64,000 nt of DNA from Bin87 sp963692995 (GTDB lineage: Bacteria; Chloroflexota; Dehalococcoidia; Lucifugimonadales; UBA3495). Each line of letters starts with the position of its first letter. Position 1 is the stretch's first letter. Below, piece after piece: positions 8,245 to 18,191 of the stretch. Position numbers and translations under genes: made by a program. The notes under the pieces were generated by a model. It saw nothing but the letters and a program-made list of their open reading frames with translations, did not search any database and was not told the origin of the DNA. The stretch spans positions 2,914,001 through 2,978,000 of the forward strand of contig OY843611.1 of NCBI GenBank assembly GCA_963692995.1, given 5' to 3'.

Positions 8245-9735
8245 TTATTTTTGGTCTCGGATCAGGTCAATGCGGACGGTGCCGGCGGGGCTGCTCCATC
8301 CGGTGAAGCCGGTTCCGTCATAGTGTTTCCAGGTTATGTTCCGGCTGGTATAGACGAATTTGTATCGCGCGTTCAGCTTGTGCGCCCGGCTTACCGTTTC
8401 GTCGTAATTTTCCAGGGATGCGTATATGTAGATCGCCCTGAGGCGGTGCAATCGCTCCCGGACCAAGGGGTGCAGGTCATTGAGCCGGTTTTCGTCAATG
8501 CCAATGTTATTTAGTTTGGGCAGATGGTCAAACCATTGGTGATTTAGCGTCGCCAGCGGATTTCCCGAAACTTGTAGGGTATGCAATGAGGGAAGATTTT
8601 CAAAGGCGTCGGGGCGGATCTCGGCGATGCCATTGTCGCGGAGGTCAAGAATGCCCAGTCTTGTTTGGGCGGGGAACAGATCGGGTGGCAGCCGGGTCAG
8701 GCCGGGGTTCTGGCAAAGGTCAAGCACGCGCAGGCCGGTTAGTCCGGCGAAGGTTCCTGGCTCCAGGGCGGTAAGTTTGTTGCCGCACAGGACCAGGTAT
8801 TGCAGACTGGCGAGATCATTGAAAAGATTGGGATCGATACTTGCCAGCTGGTTGTCTTGAATCCAGAGTCGCTTTAAGCGGGGCAGGTTACGGAAAGTCC
8901 CCGGTTCGATTTCGGTCAGCTGATTGTGGCCGAGATAGAGAATGGATAGCTCAGGCAGGTTCTGGAAGGTGTCGGGATGCAGTTCGCTGATCCGGTTGGT
9001 GTGCAGCCAGAGTTGGGTCAGATTAGGCAGGTTCTGAAAGAGGTCGGGATGCAGTTCGCTGATCCGGTTTTCGGACAGAATTAGTCTGCTCAGATTGGGC
9101 AGGTCATTGAAGTCGCCGGGCTTCAGGGCAGTCACTTCTTTTTGTTGCAGAACCAGGAGGGTGACCTGGGCGAGGTCTCCCGCGGTTACTTCCGAGCAGC
9201 GGCTTTTGTCGGTTTGCCGGATCAGTTCGGCAACCACTTCGGGGGTACGGTCGCAAACCGGTATCGGCCCGGTTCGGGGTTTGGGGGTGGGAAGGACAGC
9301 GGATAACCAAGCGGCGCGGTTGGGCAGCCGGATCAGTGCGCTGGGGTTGGACCAATTGTTCTGATAGTGCGCCGCGTTTTTACGTCGGGCGATGATCTGA
9401 AAGGTGTAGTCCGCCTCTTCGTTCAGGCCGTTAACCGGGTAAATGTAGCGTTCTTCACCTCCGCCGGGGATGGCGTCGGGAAGCCAGCGGAGCCGGTTTT
9501 CCGTGTTATCGGTCAGGTGTATCCAATAGGAATGGGCGTCGAGCAGGGGCTGCCAGCTGAGTTGTACAGCGCCGTTGGCCTCGTCCCAGTGGGCGGTTAG
9601 GTCAAACTGGTGGCGGGGCAGGGCTTCGTGATCCGGTCCGTCGGCAAAGGTGGGCAGAGCGGCGGCTGAAATTGTTGCGAAGAAGCCGGCGACGAACAGA
9701 GCGAGAACGGAGAGCGTGAACTTGGCATAAGACAT
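8245..9735 (-). CDS. Secreted FN3-LRR protein
   Basis: A 496-residue exported protein. Residues 1-30 form a signal peptide (hydrophobic core LSVLALFVAGFFATI); residues 35-120 are an FN3-like domain (VQLSWQPLLDAHSYWIHLT); a short linker and a cysteine pair (CDRTPEVV and RCSEV) lead into about eleven leucine-rich repeats of the form LPNLxxLxLxxNxIxxLxPxxF; a C-terminal cap of about 80 residues follows. ATG at 9735 has AAGGAGAT upstream. It is divergent from the giant coiled-coil gene, sharing the 130-base gap. LRR surfaces bind proteins, so contact with a partner or host cell is a reasonable but unproven inference. Confidence 0.85.
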   Translation of the reverse strand: MSYAKFTLSVLALFVAGFFATISAAALPTFADGPDHEALPRHQFDLTAHWDEANGAVQLSWQPLLDAHSYWIHLTDNTENRLRWLPDAIPGGGEERYIYPVNGLNEEADYTFQIIARRKNAAHYQNNWSNPSALIRLPNRAAWLSAVLPTPKPRTGPIPVCDRTPEVVAELIRQTDKSRCSEVTAGDLAQVTLLVLQQKEVTALKPGDFNDLPNLSRLILSENRISELHPDLFQNLPNLTQLWLHTNRISELHPDTFQNLPELSILYLGHNQLTEIEPGTFRNLPRLKRLWIQDNQLASIDPNLFNDLASLQYLVLCGNKLTALEPGTFAGLTGLRVLDLCQNPGLTRLPPDLFPAQTRLGILDLRDNGIAEIRPDAFENLPSLHTLQVSGNPLATLNHQWFDHLPKLNNIGIDENRLNDLHPLVRERLHRLRAIYIYASLENYDETVSRAHKLNARYKFVYTSRNITWKHYDGTGFTGWSSPAGTVRIDLIRDQK

Positions 9736-9866
9736 GGCTTGATCTCCTTGGATAAGGGGCTGGCTGGTTGGGAAGGTGGCCCGGAAACGGGCCATCGTAA
9801 AATTCCGGGTTATCTGTTTGCTGCGAGATAACGCGGGCGGCGGGACGCCGGCCCGACGGGAAGGCG

Positions 9867-12800
9867 ATGATGGTAGCAGTATGGGCGTTGATTTGGCAGT
9901 TTCGGCGGGTCGCGCTGCTGGCGGTTCCGCTGCTGGTGCTTCTGGCGATTATGAGCCTGGGCTGGTTCGCTCAAACCGGCTATGGCGACTTTCATCCTCC
10001 TGAGTCTCTTCCGGACCCTGGTATCACAAAAGATGATCAAGAGATTGTTACTGAGGTAGAGAGGGGGGAAGATGCGAATGGGAGGCCGTTTGCAGAGATT
10101 ACGAAGGGTCGAGATGACATGGGCTATCATACCCATTGCCGTGGCGCTGGGTGCGACGGCGGCGGCGGCGGCGATGATGACGAACCTGATGCTCAGGATA
10201 TAGCAAATACCGCGGCCGCAGATGAGATGCGGAGGGCTACGCTAAGGGCGGCCTGGACGCCGACGCCTACGCCGAGGCCGACGCGGACTCATTGCGAGAA
10301 GTATCCGGGCAGTACGTTCTGCGTCACGCCGGAGCCCACGCGGCCCTTTTGCGAGAGGAATCCGGATCATCATCGGTGTTCTACGGCATCGCTAAAGCCA
10401 ACGCCGGCGCCCACGTCCTCGCTTACTTCTGCTCAGTATTGCGGGAAGTATGGGGATGGTTCAAACGCCAGCGGCGCATGGTGTCATAACCACTTTTATA
10501 CGCCCACGCCCCGGCCCACGGCAATGCCGACGCCCCGGCCCACGTCTGCTGCCACGGCAATGCCGACGCCCCGGCCCACGGCAATGCCGACGCTACGGCC
10601 CACGGCAATGCCGACGCTACGGCCCACGCGGGCGCCCACGCTTGCGCCCACGCTTGCGCCCCAACTTCCTTACTGCGAAAGGAATCCGTGGGCGTATTCC
10701 TGCCGTGCGCTTAATTCTACGGCTACGCCCAGGCCGGTTCCCACGAATACGCCGACGCCCCGGAACGATGGCGACCGCCCGCCGGACTACGCCGCAACTC
10801 GCCGCGCGGAATCCGACCTGGCGACTCGTCGCGCTGAAATCGACAACCTGGCAACCCGCCGCGCCGAAATCGCCGACCTCGCAACCCGCCGCGCCGAAAT
10901 CGACAACCTGGCAACCCGCCGCGCTGAAGCCGCCGATCTGGCAACCCGTCAGGCGGAAGCCCTCAATCTCGCCACTCGCCGCGCCAACGCCGATCTGGCA
11001 ACCCGCCGCGTGGCATCCGACCTGGCTACCCGCCGCGCCGAATCCAACCTGGCCACCCGCCGCGCCGAGGCCGACGCCGACCTCGCCACCCGCCGCGCCG
11101 ACGCCAACCTCGCCACCCGCCGCGCCAACGCCGACCTGGCAACCCGCCGCGCTGACGCCGCCGACCTGGCAACCCGCCGCGCTAACGCCGACCTGGCAAC
11201 TCGCCGCGCCAACGCCGACCTCGCTACCCGTCGCGCTGCCGCCGACCTGGCAACCCGTCGCGCTGCTGACCTCGCCACCCGCCGCGCCGCCGACCTGGCA
11301 ACCCGTCGCGCCGCAGCCGCCGCCACCCGCGTCGCCATCGATACCCTGCGCCGGGCCGCGTTGGATGCCGCCAAGCAGGCCAACCGGGCCGCTGAACTGG
11401 CCGAAAAGGCCGCCGATTTAGCCGATGCCACTACCGGCGGGTCGGATAAGGCCGAGGAACGCATCACCGATGCCCGCGGCAAGGCCGACGCCGCCGACAC
11501 GGCGGCCCGCATCGCCGAAAAGGCCGCGGACCGGGCCCGCAACACCGGGCGCCCCGACGCCGTGCGCGCCGCCGACCAGGCTGATCAGGCCGCCAAACGG
11601 GCCCGCGACGCCGCCATCCGCGCTCGTGTCGCTGCCGACCGCCTGGCCGACCGCGTGGCCTTGCACCAAGCGAGGGAGCAGGCGCTGAAAGACGCCACCG
11701 CCGTCGTTGCCGACGCTTTACGAGCCAAGACTAAGGCTGATGAGGCCGCGGACCAGGCCGATGCCACCACCGGCTCCGACCCGAAGGCTAAGAGCATCGC
11801 CACCGTGGCCCGGAAGGCGGCCGACGACGCTTTCGAGAAGGCCGACCTGGTGGACGATGTGGCCGAGCGGCTGCGCCGACTGGGACTGACCGACCATGCC
11901 GACCGGCTGGAACGGATTGCGGATCTGGTGCGCGACGCCGGCCGCAAGGCCGACTTGGCCGCCGCTAATCTGGAAGAGCGCATCGCCGACGCCCAGTCGG
12001 ACCAGGCTCTGATCGACGCCGCAGACACCGCCGCCCGCAACGCCGACGTAGCGTCCCGCGATGCCCACACCAAGGCGGCCGACGCGGAAAGCGCCGATTG
12101 CGCCGCCGCCGACGCTGCGGATAAAGTCGCCGCGGCGGAAGACGCCGGGCGAATCGCCCGGCAGAAGGCCGACCTGGCGGAGGCGGCGGCCGGCCGGGCC
12201 GCTGCCGCCGGGCTAAAAGCCGCCGCCGGCCGGGCCCAGCGCGCTGCCGGCCGGGCCGACCGGGCCGCCGACCGGGCCTTCCGGGCGGCGCGCAACCTGG
12301 CGGCCTGCATCCGGCAAGCCGAGATCGATGCGGCAACCGACGCGGCTAACGACGCCGCCGACGCTGCCAACGTCGCGGCGGACGCGCTGGCCGCGGCGGA
12401 CTGCTCCGACGCCGACGTTGCGGACAAGATTGCGGCGGCGCAGGAACGGGCGGCGCTGGCCGTCGGCAAGGCGCGGGAGGCCCGCGCCGCCGCTGGCCGG
12501 GCCCGTCGGGCCGGCTTGACCGACGCCTCGGCGCGGGCCAACGCCGCCGCCGGCCGCGCCGAGGCGGCGGCGCAGCGCATCGCTACGTTGCTGGCCGATT
12601 TGTCAGCCTGCGTTCCCGGCGCGGCAACGGATGCCGACGCCCTGGCGAAAGCCGCCGAGGATGCCGCCGACGCTGCTGTCGCGGCGGCGGAAGTCGCTAA
12701 TGACGCGGCGGACGATGCCGACGCCGTAGTAAAGGCCGCGGACTGCTCCGACGCCGCCGCTCCCGGCAAGGTCGCCGCGGCGCGGGCCGCCGCCGTTGCC

Positions 12801-15071
12801 GCGGACCGGAAGGCCCACGCCGCCCGCGTGGCCGCCGCCGCCGCGCGTCGCGTGGGACGGACGGACGCTGCGGATAAGGCTGACCGCGCCGCGGCTGCCG
12901 CATCATCCGCCGCCGACCGAGCTACTGCTTCGGCGCTGACCCTGGAACTCTGCATTTTGGAGGCGGCGACCGACGCCGCCGCTGATGCGGCGAATCGGGC
13001 GGCCAAGGTTGCCAACGCCGCCGCGGACGCCGCGGACGCCGCTGATCCGGCCGCCGCCGACGCCACCGATAAGGTCGTCGAGGCCCGCAGGGCCGGCAAG
13101 GACGCCCTGGTCAAGGCTGACGCGGCGGAAGACGCGGCTGGCAAGGCCCGCGTCGCCGGCTTGATCAAGGCCGCGGACCGGGCGAAGGCCGCCGCGGATC
13201 GGGCCCGGACGGCGGGCCGACGGGCCCTGGCGGCCGCCGACAATCTGGCGGCTCGGATTGTCGCCGTCCGGTCGGTCTCCGCCATTTGCGACGCGGCGCG
13301 TCAGGCGGCGACGGACGCCAATACCGCCGCGGACGTGGCGAACCTGGCCGCGACGCAAGCCGACAAGGCTGATCCGTCGGCTTCCGACGCCAAGGCTAAG
13401 GCTGACCGGGCCGAAGCCGCCGCCGACCGGGCGTCGGAGCAGGCTCGCATTGCCGAAGTCAAGGCGGATCTGGCGAACAAGGCCGGCTGCATCGCGGACG
13501 GCGACGCCGCGGTCGCGGCGGCGGTGCGCGCTCGTGACGCCGCCCAGAAAGCGCGTCAGGCGGCGGCCGACCTGAGGGCGAAAATCGCCGCGCTGGGCCA
13601 AACGCCGGACGGCAGCGACACGTTGGCCTTGCGTCAGGAGGTGGCCGACGCCATCGCCGCCGCCCGATTGGCGGCGCAGCGGGCCGACGCTGGCGTCAAG
13701 GCGTTGCAGGATGTTGATTGCTCGGCGGATAACGCGGCGGCTGAAGCGGCGCAGGTGGGCGCTTGGGCAGCGCAGGCCCGGTTGAAGGCCGCGGCATTGC
13801 GCGAGGCGGGCAGCCGCGCGGCGGCGGCCGGCTTGTCGGCGCTGGCCGGCGACGCGGCCCGGATCGCCGGCGCGACGGAGGCCGCGGCGCAGCGGGCTTG
13901 GGACGCGATGCAGGCCAAGAACGCTTGCATCCGCGCGGCCGGCGGCGACGTAATTGCGCCGGTTGACACTCTGGACGATGCGGCCGACGCTCTGAAGGAC
14001 GCGGTGGACGGCGCGCAGGACGCGGCGGATGATGCGGACGGCTACGCGGATCGCGCGGAGGATTACGCCGACCAAGCGCGGGATAAGGCGGATGCGATAG
14101 AGGGAGACCCGGAGGCCAGCGACCAGGCCAAAGCCGACGCGCGCCAGGCTAAAGCCGATGCGCGGACCGCCGCGGATCAGGCGCGGACCGCCGCGGATCG
14201 GGCGCAGGACTTGGCGGACGATGCCGCCCAGCCGGAAGTCACCCTGACGCAGGCTCAGCAGCTCCGGAAGGCTGCCGAGGAAGCGCGGGATGCGGCGCGG
14301 GAGGCCATGGCCCAGGCCGCCGCCGCCGTAGGCCGGTTCATTGTCATCATTCGCTTTTTGCCGCCGCCGACGCGGATTTACGTGCGGCCGACGCGCCGCT
14401 CTTTCTGGCGGACGCCGACGCCGCGCCCGACGCCGACGCCGGCGCCGTCATCCTTCGCCGGACCCGTGGGCAGCCCGGGCGAGGCCGTGCCGGTGGCAAT
14501 GCCCCGGCCCAGGCCGGCGCCGCGTTGGTTCGAGACGGGCCGGATGGCGCGGGCCGAGCCGCGGGCCGCCGGCGCCGCGGCCGGCCGGGTTCCTCTGCTG
14601 GCTATCGGTTCAGGAGTTCGGCTGGGCCGGCCTTGGGGAGCGGCGGAGCAGGCCGCGCCGCCGTCCTGCCCCGGTCGGCAAGAGGAAATGGATGCTTACC
14701 GGGCGATGTTCGCCGAGCAGCAAACGGCCATAGCCGATCCGGACGCCGCTGCCGGCAAAGCGCTACCGGCGCTGGAAACCCCCCATGCCTACTGCGCCCG
14801 GTTGCAGTTGCTGGACTCCGTGCGCGGCTTTCTCCGTTCCATCACCGGCCTGGTTCTGGCGCTGACCGGGATGCTGCTGCTCTTTGTCGTTATCGTCTGG
14901 GGTCTCGACGCCGGCTCTTCGCAAACCCGGAGCTGGGTCCGGCAGACGGCTTCCGGCTCCCTGGTCGCCACAATCGGCGTGAGCGCCCTCTGGGGGTTTT
15001 ACGAAATCGTCCTGGGCGCTTTGCTGGGCGTCGGTTTGTCCAGCGGTTATTTCTACTTTTTCTTTCCCTAA
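9867..15071 (+). CDS. Giant membrane-anchored Ala-rich coiled-coil protein with VirB2-like tail
   Basis: A 1734-residue protein. Residues 10-32 are a membrane anchor (VALLAVPLLVLLAIMSLGW). Residues 80-310 are Pro/Thr-rich and hold four short cysteine motifs of the type CE(R/K)xPxxxxC. Residues 310-490 are tandem (D/N)LATRRA units. Residues 490-1490 are Ala/Asp/Lys-rich and strongly predicted to be coiled coil, with an approximately 100-residue block recurring with a single cysteine at regular spacing. A second Pro/Thr linker follows, and the last 85 residues hold two membrane helices (SITGLVLALTGMLLLFVVIV and VATIGVSALWGFYEIVLGAL), the topology of VirB2/TrbC pilins. GGAAGG precedes the start. 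It heads an operon with a VirB4-like ATPase. A long periplasm- or wall-spanning structural part of a transfer machine is my inference. Confidence 0.8.
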   Translation: MMVAVWALIWQFRRVALLAVPLLVLLAIMSLGWFAQTGYGDFHPPESLPDPGITKDDQEIVTEVERGEDANGRPFAEITKGRDDMGYHTHCRGAGCDGGGGGDDDEPDAQDIANTAAADEMRRATLRAAWTPTPTPRPTRTHCEKYPGSTFCVTPEPTRPFCERNPDHHRCSTASLKPTPAPTSSLTSAQYCGKYGDGSNASGAWCHNHFYTPTPRPTAMPTPRPTSAATAMPTPRPTAMPTLRPTAMPTLRPTRAPTLAPTLAPQLPYCERNPWAYSCRALNSTATPRPVPTNTPTPRNDGDRPPDYAATRRAESDLATRRAEIDNLATRRAEIADLATRRAEIDNLATRRAEAADLATRQAEALNLATRRANADLATRRVASDLATRRAESNLATRRAEADADLATRRADANLATRRANADLATRRADAADLATRRANADLATRRANADLATRRAAADLATRRAADLATRRAADLATRRAAAAATRVAIDTLRRAALDAAKQANRAAELAEKAADLADATTGGSDKAEERITDARGKADAADTAARIAEKAADRARNTGRPDAVRAADQADQAAKRARDAAIRARVAADRLADRVALHQAREQALKDATAVVADALRAKTKADEAADQADATTGSDPKAKSIATVARKAADDAFEKADLVDDVAERLRRLGLTDHADRLERIADLVRDAGRKADLAAANLEERIADAQSDQALIDAADTAARNADVASRDAHTKAADAESADCAAADAADKVAAAEDAGRIARQKADLAEAAAGRAAAAGLKAAAGRAQRAAGRADRAADRAFRAARNLAACIRQAEIDAATDAANDAADAANVAADALAAADCSDADVADKIAAAQERAALAVGKAREARAAAGRARRAGLTDASARANAAAGRAEAAAQRIATLLADLSACVPGAATDADALAKAAEDAADAAVAAAEVANDAADDADAVVKAADCSDAAAPGKVAAARAAAVAADRKAHAARVAAAAARRVGRTDAADKADRAAAAASSAADRATASALTLELCILEAATDAAADAANRAAKVANAAADAADAADPAAADATDKVVEARRAGKDALVKADAAEDAAGKARVAGLIKAADRAKAAADRARTAGRRALAAADNLAARIVAVRSVSAICDAARQAATDANTAADVANLAATQADKADPSASDAKAKADRAEAAADRASEQARIAEVKADLANKAGCIADGDAAVAAAVRARDAAQKARQAAADLRAKIAALGQTPDGSDTLALRQEVADAIAAARLAAQRADAGVKALQDVDCSADNAAAEAAQVGAWAAQARLKAAALREAGSRAAAAGLSALAGDAARIAGATEAAAQRAWDAMQAKNACIRAAGGDVIAPVDTLDDAADALKDAVDGAQDAADDADGYADRAEDYADQARDKADAIEGDPEASDQAKADARQAKADARTAADQARTAADRAQDLADDAAQPEVTLTQAQQLRKAAEEARDAAREAMAQAAAAVGRFIVIIRFLPPPTRIYVRPTRRSFWRTPTPRPTPTPAPSSFAGPVGSPGEAVPVAMPRPRPAPRWFETGRMARAEPRAAGAAAGRVPLLAIGSGVRLGRPWGAAEQAAPPSCPGRQEEMDAYRAMFAEQQTAIADPDAAAGKALPALETPHAYCARLQLLDSVRGFLRSITGLVLALTGMLLLFVVIVWGLDAGSSQTRSWVRQTASGSLVATIGVSALWGFYEIVLGALLGVGLSSGYFYFFFP
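10500..10662 (+). repeat. Short tandem repeat encoding PTPRPTAMPT linker
   Basis: Units of the type acgccccggcccacggcaatgcc recur six or more times inside the giant gene, drifting to acgctacggcccacg towards the right end. They encode a Pro/Thr linker between cysteine motifs and are a likely site of unit gain and loss. Confidence 0.8.
10795..11330 (+). repeat. Tandem repeat encoding (D/N)LATRRA units
   Basis: About twenty imperfect units of 21 to 33 bases built on gacctggcaacccgccgcgc encode the motif LATRRA with a variable two- to four-residue spacer (EID, NAD, DAAD and similar). Units differ at third positions but keep the LATRR core, which points to selection on the protein as well as slippage. 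Confidence 0.85.
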
Positions 15072-15108
15072 CCCGTTCTTTTCCCAACCCGGTAGCGGAG
15101 GCGGAATT

Positions 15109-17433
15109 ATGACCAGGGCAATGACGGCGGCGACGCGGCGGATCAAAAGGGCGACGGCCGATTTGCTGCGTCCGCAGCGGCACGTCGGCGACCTGCTGGG
15201 CGTGGACGCCGCCGGCGCCGACTTCGTGCTGGGTAGCGACGGAGCGCGCACTTGCGCCTGGCAGATCGCCAGCCAGGATTTCCGCGACGAACGGACGCTG
15301 GCGGCCTGGCGGCGCTTTCTGCTGGCCCTGCGCTTTCCGGCGTCCTTTCTGGTGCGGCAGCATCCGCCGGGGTTCGGCGAACTGATCGACTGGTTCGAGC
15401 GGCGTCGTCCGCCGGGGCTGAGTTCGGGCGTTCCGGCCGCCGTCGGCGACTCCCTGACCCACTGGCTAAACCGCCTGCCCGGCGACGGGGACGCGCTGGA
15501 TCGGGAAATCTACCTGCTGACCGGTCAGGATCACGCCGCCGACGCGGAGTCCCTGCTGGTCGCGGCCGGCTGGGCCGCCCGCCCGGTGTCCGGCGACGAT
15601 CTGCGACGGCTGTGGGCGGCCAGCGTAGCCGGCCGTTCCGCCAGCTCCTGCTACGGGATGGAGCCGGGGGATGTGGCCGTTCCCGACTGCGCGCCGGGCG
15701 TGAGCAGCCTGCGCCTGGGCCAGCGCTGGGTTCGGGTCTTTGAAGTTGACCAGTGGCCGCGGCGGCTCTCGCCGATGTTTCTGGAAAGCGTGTTCGGCCT
15801 GGGCTTTGAGTTGGACTTCATCCTGCGCCTGTACCCGCTGAACAAGGCGGAATCCCTCGGCTTTCTCAATATGAAGAAACTGGCTTTCGAGTCCCAGCAG
15901 ATCCATCTGATCAAGCGGGGCCGGCTGGTGCCGCCGGAGGTGGAAGGCGGCATCGGCGACGCGGATCGGATGCTGGAACAGCTCAGCCGCAACGAAGGCG
16001 GCCTGTTCCGGGTCGCCGCGTCGCTGGCCCTGTACTGCGACACGCCGGAAGCCCTGGAGGAAGCCGGTCGGCAGGTCAAAATCCATTTCCAGGGCATGCA
16101 GGCCGGCGCCCGTCCCTTCCGCTTGCGCCAGGGCGAAGCCTTTGCCCGGCTGATGCCCCGAATGCAGTCGCCCCTGGGCGCTTTGCATATGGTGGATCAG
16201 GGAACGGTGGAACGCCTCTTTCCCTTCGGCCCGCCCCGGCTCAACACCGGGGTGGGCATTCCTTTCGGGATGGATTTCCGCAGCCGCGACGTGGTGGTCT
16301 TCGACCGTTTCGCCACCGGCGGCTTCACGGCGGAATCGGACCGGCTGGGGGTGGGCGAAGTCCGTCGCAACCCGCATATGACGGTGCTGGCGCCGGCCGG
16401 TTCGGGGAAGTCTTTCGCGGTCAAGGTGCTGGCCCTGCGGGAATGCAGCCGGGGCATTCCGGTGTATTTGATTGACCCGGAAGGGGAATACGCCTTGTTG
16501 GCTCGGCAGATGGGCGGACGGGTTTTCCATCCGGGCCGGGAGAACTCCGGCGTCAACCCCTTTCAGCTGATCTATCAGTCGGTGGATCAATTGGCGCTGC
16601 AAGTGGCCGGGCTGGTTGCGCTGCTGGAGATGATGCTGGCCCGGCGCGGGCCGGCGTCGGGCCTGGAGACGACGCTGGACTATTGCCTGAACCGGTTTTA
16701 TCAGCAGGAACTGGCGCAAGCGACGGAGCCGTCGCCGGTTCTGGGCAACGGCGGGATTTTCGCCTTTGAGCGTTTCCTGCGGGAGCTGGCGGTCAGCGTC
16801 GTCGAAGCCGGGACGCTGGCCGACGAACTGGCTCCCTTCGTTACCGGCAGCTATCGGTTTCTTTTCGCGCAAGAAGGGGACTCCGCCCTGGTCCAGCGGG
16901 AGGAAGCGCCCTTCACCGTGTTCAATTTGCAGGCGCTGCACGACGATATGAAAGCGGCGGCGACGATGCTCTGCTGCCAGACGGTGTGGGGGCTGGCGAT
17001 GTCGGTGACCCGGCCTCGGCTGATGGTGGTTGACGAATGCTGGACGGTGCTGATGTCGCCCAGCGGCGCGCAGGCTCTGATGACCATGGTCAAGCGGGGG
17101 CGCAAGTATCGTTTGGGACTGGTTACGATTACGCAGGACATTGAGGACTTTCTGGACGGGGACAGCCAGGCGGGGCTGGCTGGCCACGCCGGACTGTCGC
17201 TGCTGGCTAATTCCGCGGACTGCTTTCTGCTGCGGCAGAGTCCGGGGGCGGCGGAACTGATCCAACGCAAGTTGGCCTTGAGCGATGAACAGCGGGTTTT
17301 CTTGACCCAGGCGCGGGTGGGCGAAGGACTGCTGCTGACGGATCAGGGCAGTTTTCCGGTGCGGGTGGTGGCGACGCCGGCCGAGTACGAACTGATTGAG
17401 AACGACGGCTGGCGCAGGGACGCGGCGGGTTAG
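15109..17433 (+). CDS. virB4-like: VirB4/TraC-family conjugation ATPase
   Basis: A 774-residue ATPase of the VirB4/TraC family that powers type IV secretion. The N-terminal 400 residues are the divergent VirB4 domain; the C-terminal motor has Walker A at about residue 428 (APAGSGKSF), the family-typical IDPEGEYALLARQMGG segment, Walker B at about residue 638 (LMVVDECW), and a downstream ITQDIEDF motif with the glutamine seen in this ATPase class. Length is usual for the family. GGAGGCGG precedes the ATG, 38 bases after the giant gene. It is the only unmistakable T4SS component in the window, so a coupling protein, relaxase or VirB6/8 must be elsewhere, absent or unrecognisable. Confidence 0.88.
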   Translation: MTRAMTAATRRIKRATADLLRPQRHVGDLLGVDAAGADFVLGSDGARTCAWQIASQDFRDERTLAAWRRFLLALRFPASFLVRQHPPGFGELIDWFERRRPPGLSSGVPAAVGDSLTHWLNRLPGDGDALDREIYLLTGQDHAADAESLLVAAGWAARPVSGDDLRRLWAASVAGRSASSCYGMEPGDVAVPDCAPGVSSLRLGQRWVRVFEVDQWPRRLSPMFLESVFGLGFELDFILRLYPLNKAESLGFLNMKKLAFESQQIHLIKRGRLVPPEVEGGIGDADRMLEQLSRNEGGLFRVAASLALYCDTPEALEEAGRQVKIHFQGMQAGARPFRLRQGEAFARLMPRMQSPLGALHMVDQGTVERLFPFGPPRLNTGVGIPFGMDFRSRDVVVFDRFATGGFTAESDRLGVGEVRRNPHMTVLAPAGSGKSFAVKVLALRECSRGIPVYLIDPEGEYALLARQMGGRVFHPGRENSGVNPFQLIYQSVDQLALQVAGLVALLEMMLARRGPASGLETTLDYCLNRFYQQELAQATEPSPVLGNGGIFAFERFLRELAVSVVEAGTLADELAPFVTGSYRFLFAQEGDSALVQREEAPFTVFNLQALHDDMKAAATMLCCQTVWGLAMSVTRPRLMVVDECWTVLMSPSGAQALMTMVKRGRKYRLGLVTITQDIEDFLDGDSQAGLAGHAGLSLLANSADCFLLRQSPGAAELIQRKLALSDEQRVFLTQARVGEGLLLTDQGSFPVRVVATPAEYELIENDGWRRDAAG

Positions 17434-17443
17434 GGGCTTGGTA

Positions 17444-18178
17444 ATGTTCTCCGGCTGGCGATCTTGGGCCTTGCTGCTGCCGGCCTTGCTGCTGCTGGCG
17501 GTGGCTTGCCGGGGGCCGGCGGCGGACCCGGCGCCGCTTTCCGCCGGAACCGCCGTCAACTCTCCGACTAATCCCGCGCCGACCGTTTTCGTTACGGCTA
17601 CGCCCTGGCCGACTTTCACGCCGCCGCCGCCGCCGCCGCGGGCTGACGTCGCTCCGCCGGTTGCGGCCAACCTCGCTGATGCCCGCGATGCTCGCTCTCA
17701 GGCCCGTGGTCGGGCGTTGCCGGCGCTTTTCGTCCCGCCGCCGCCGGAAACCTGCGCCGAGGGCGCAGTGGGCGATTCGGGCGTGGTTCTGGTCGATACC
17801 GCCTTCTTCCCCATGCGCTCTTTCGGCTTTCCCGCTTATGATCCGGGGCGGCGGCAGGTGTTTTACGCCGCCGGCGACCTGCGCTGGCTGGTCTGGCGGC
17901 TGACTTTTCGGCTTTCGCCAGCGACGGCCTCGGACCCGGACGATGCGGCGGCGCAACCCTTTTACCGCTGGGGACGCATTGCCGCCGGCGGCGGCGTGAC
18001 AACTTTAGCGGTAAAGCCGGGCGATGTCTTCGATCCGGTCTTCGGGAAGGCCCGGACGCAGATCGTTCAGGAAGGGCTGGGCGCCGATGGGCCGGGTTTC
18101 TGGCAAGCCGGACGCTACTTCGCGGAGGCGTGGACGGCGGATTGCGTCATCGCCCGGCATTTCTTTGAAATCCGCTGA
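17444..18178 (+). CDS. Lipoprotein in the VirB4 operon
   Basis: A 244-residue lipoprotein. The signal peptide ends with LLAVAC (lipobox), followed by a Pro/Thr linker (TATPWPTFTPPPPPP) and a globular C-terminal domain of about 160 residues with two cysteines (C-AEGAVGD and DC-VIA) that could pair. I recognise no family. The ATG at 17444, ten bases after the VirB4 stop, is preferred because the upstream in-frame residues overlap VirB4 and look untranslated. Position and export suggest a surface or envelope subunit of the same machine, in the manner of small T4SS lipoproteins, but there is no direct sequence link to VirB7 or TrbH. Confidence 0.75.
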   Translation: MFSGWRSWALLLPALLLLAVACRGPAADPAPLSAGTAVNSPTNPAPTVFVTATPWPTFTPPPPPPRADVAPPVAANLADARDARSQARGRALPALFVPPPPETCAEGAVGDSGVVLVDTAFFPMRSFGFPAYDPGRRQVFYAAGDLRWLVWRLTFRLSPATASDPDDAAAQPFYRWGRIAAGGGVTTLAVKPGDVFDPVFGKARTQIVQEGLGADGPGFWQAGRYFAEAWTADCVIARHFFEIR

Positions 18179-18191
18179 GGAGCGCAGGAAT

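Noticed and set aside
10423..10950. Minus-strand frames of 60 to 75 residues with WAGASALPWA repeats
   Set aside because: They are the complement of the Pro/Thr repeat block of the giant gene.
11585..13285. Minus-strand frame of 566 residues opposite the giant gene
   Set aside because: Consists of Ala, Ser and Arg only, as expected from the complement of Ala-rich codons.
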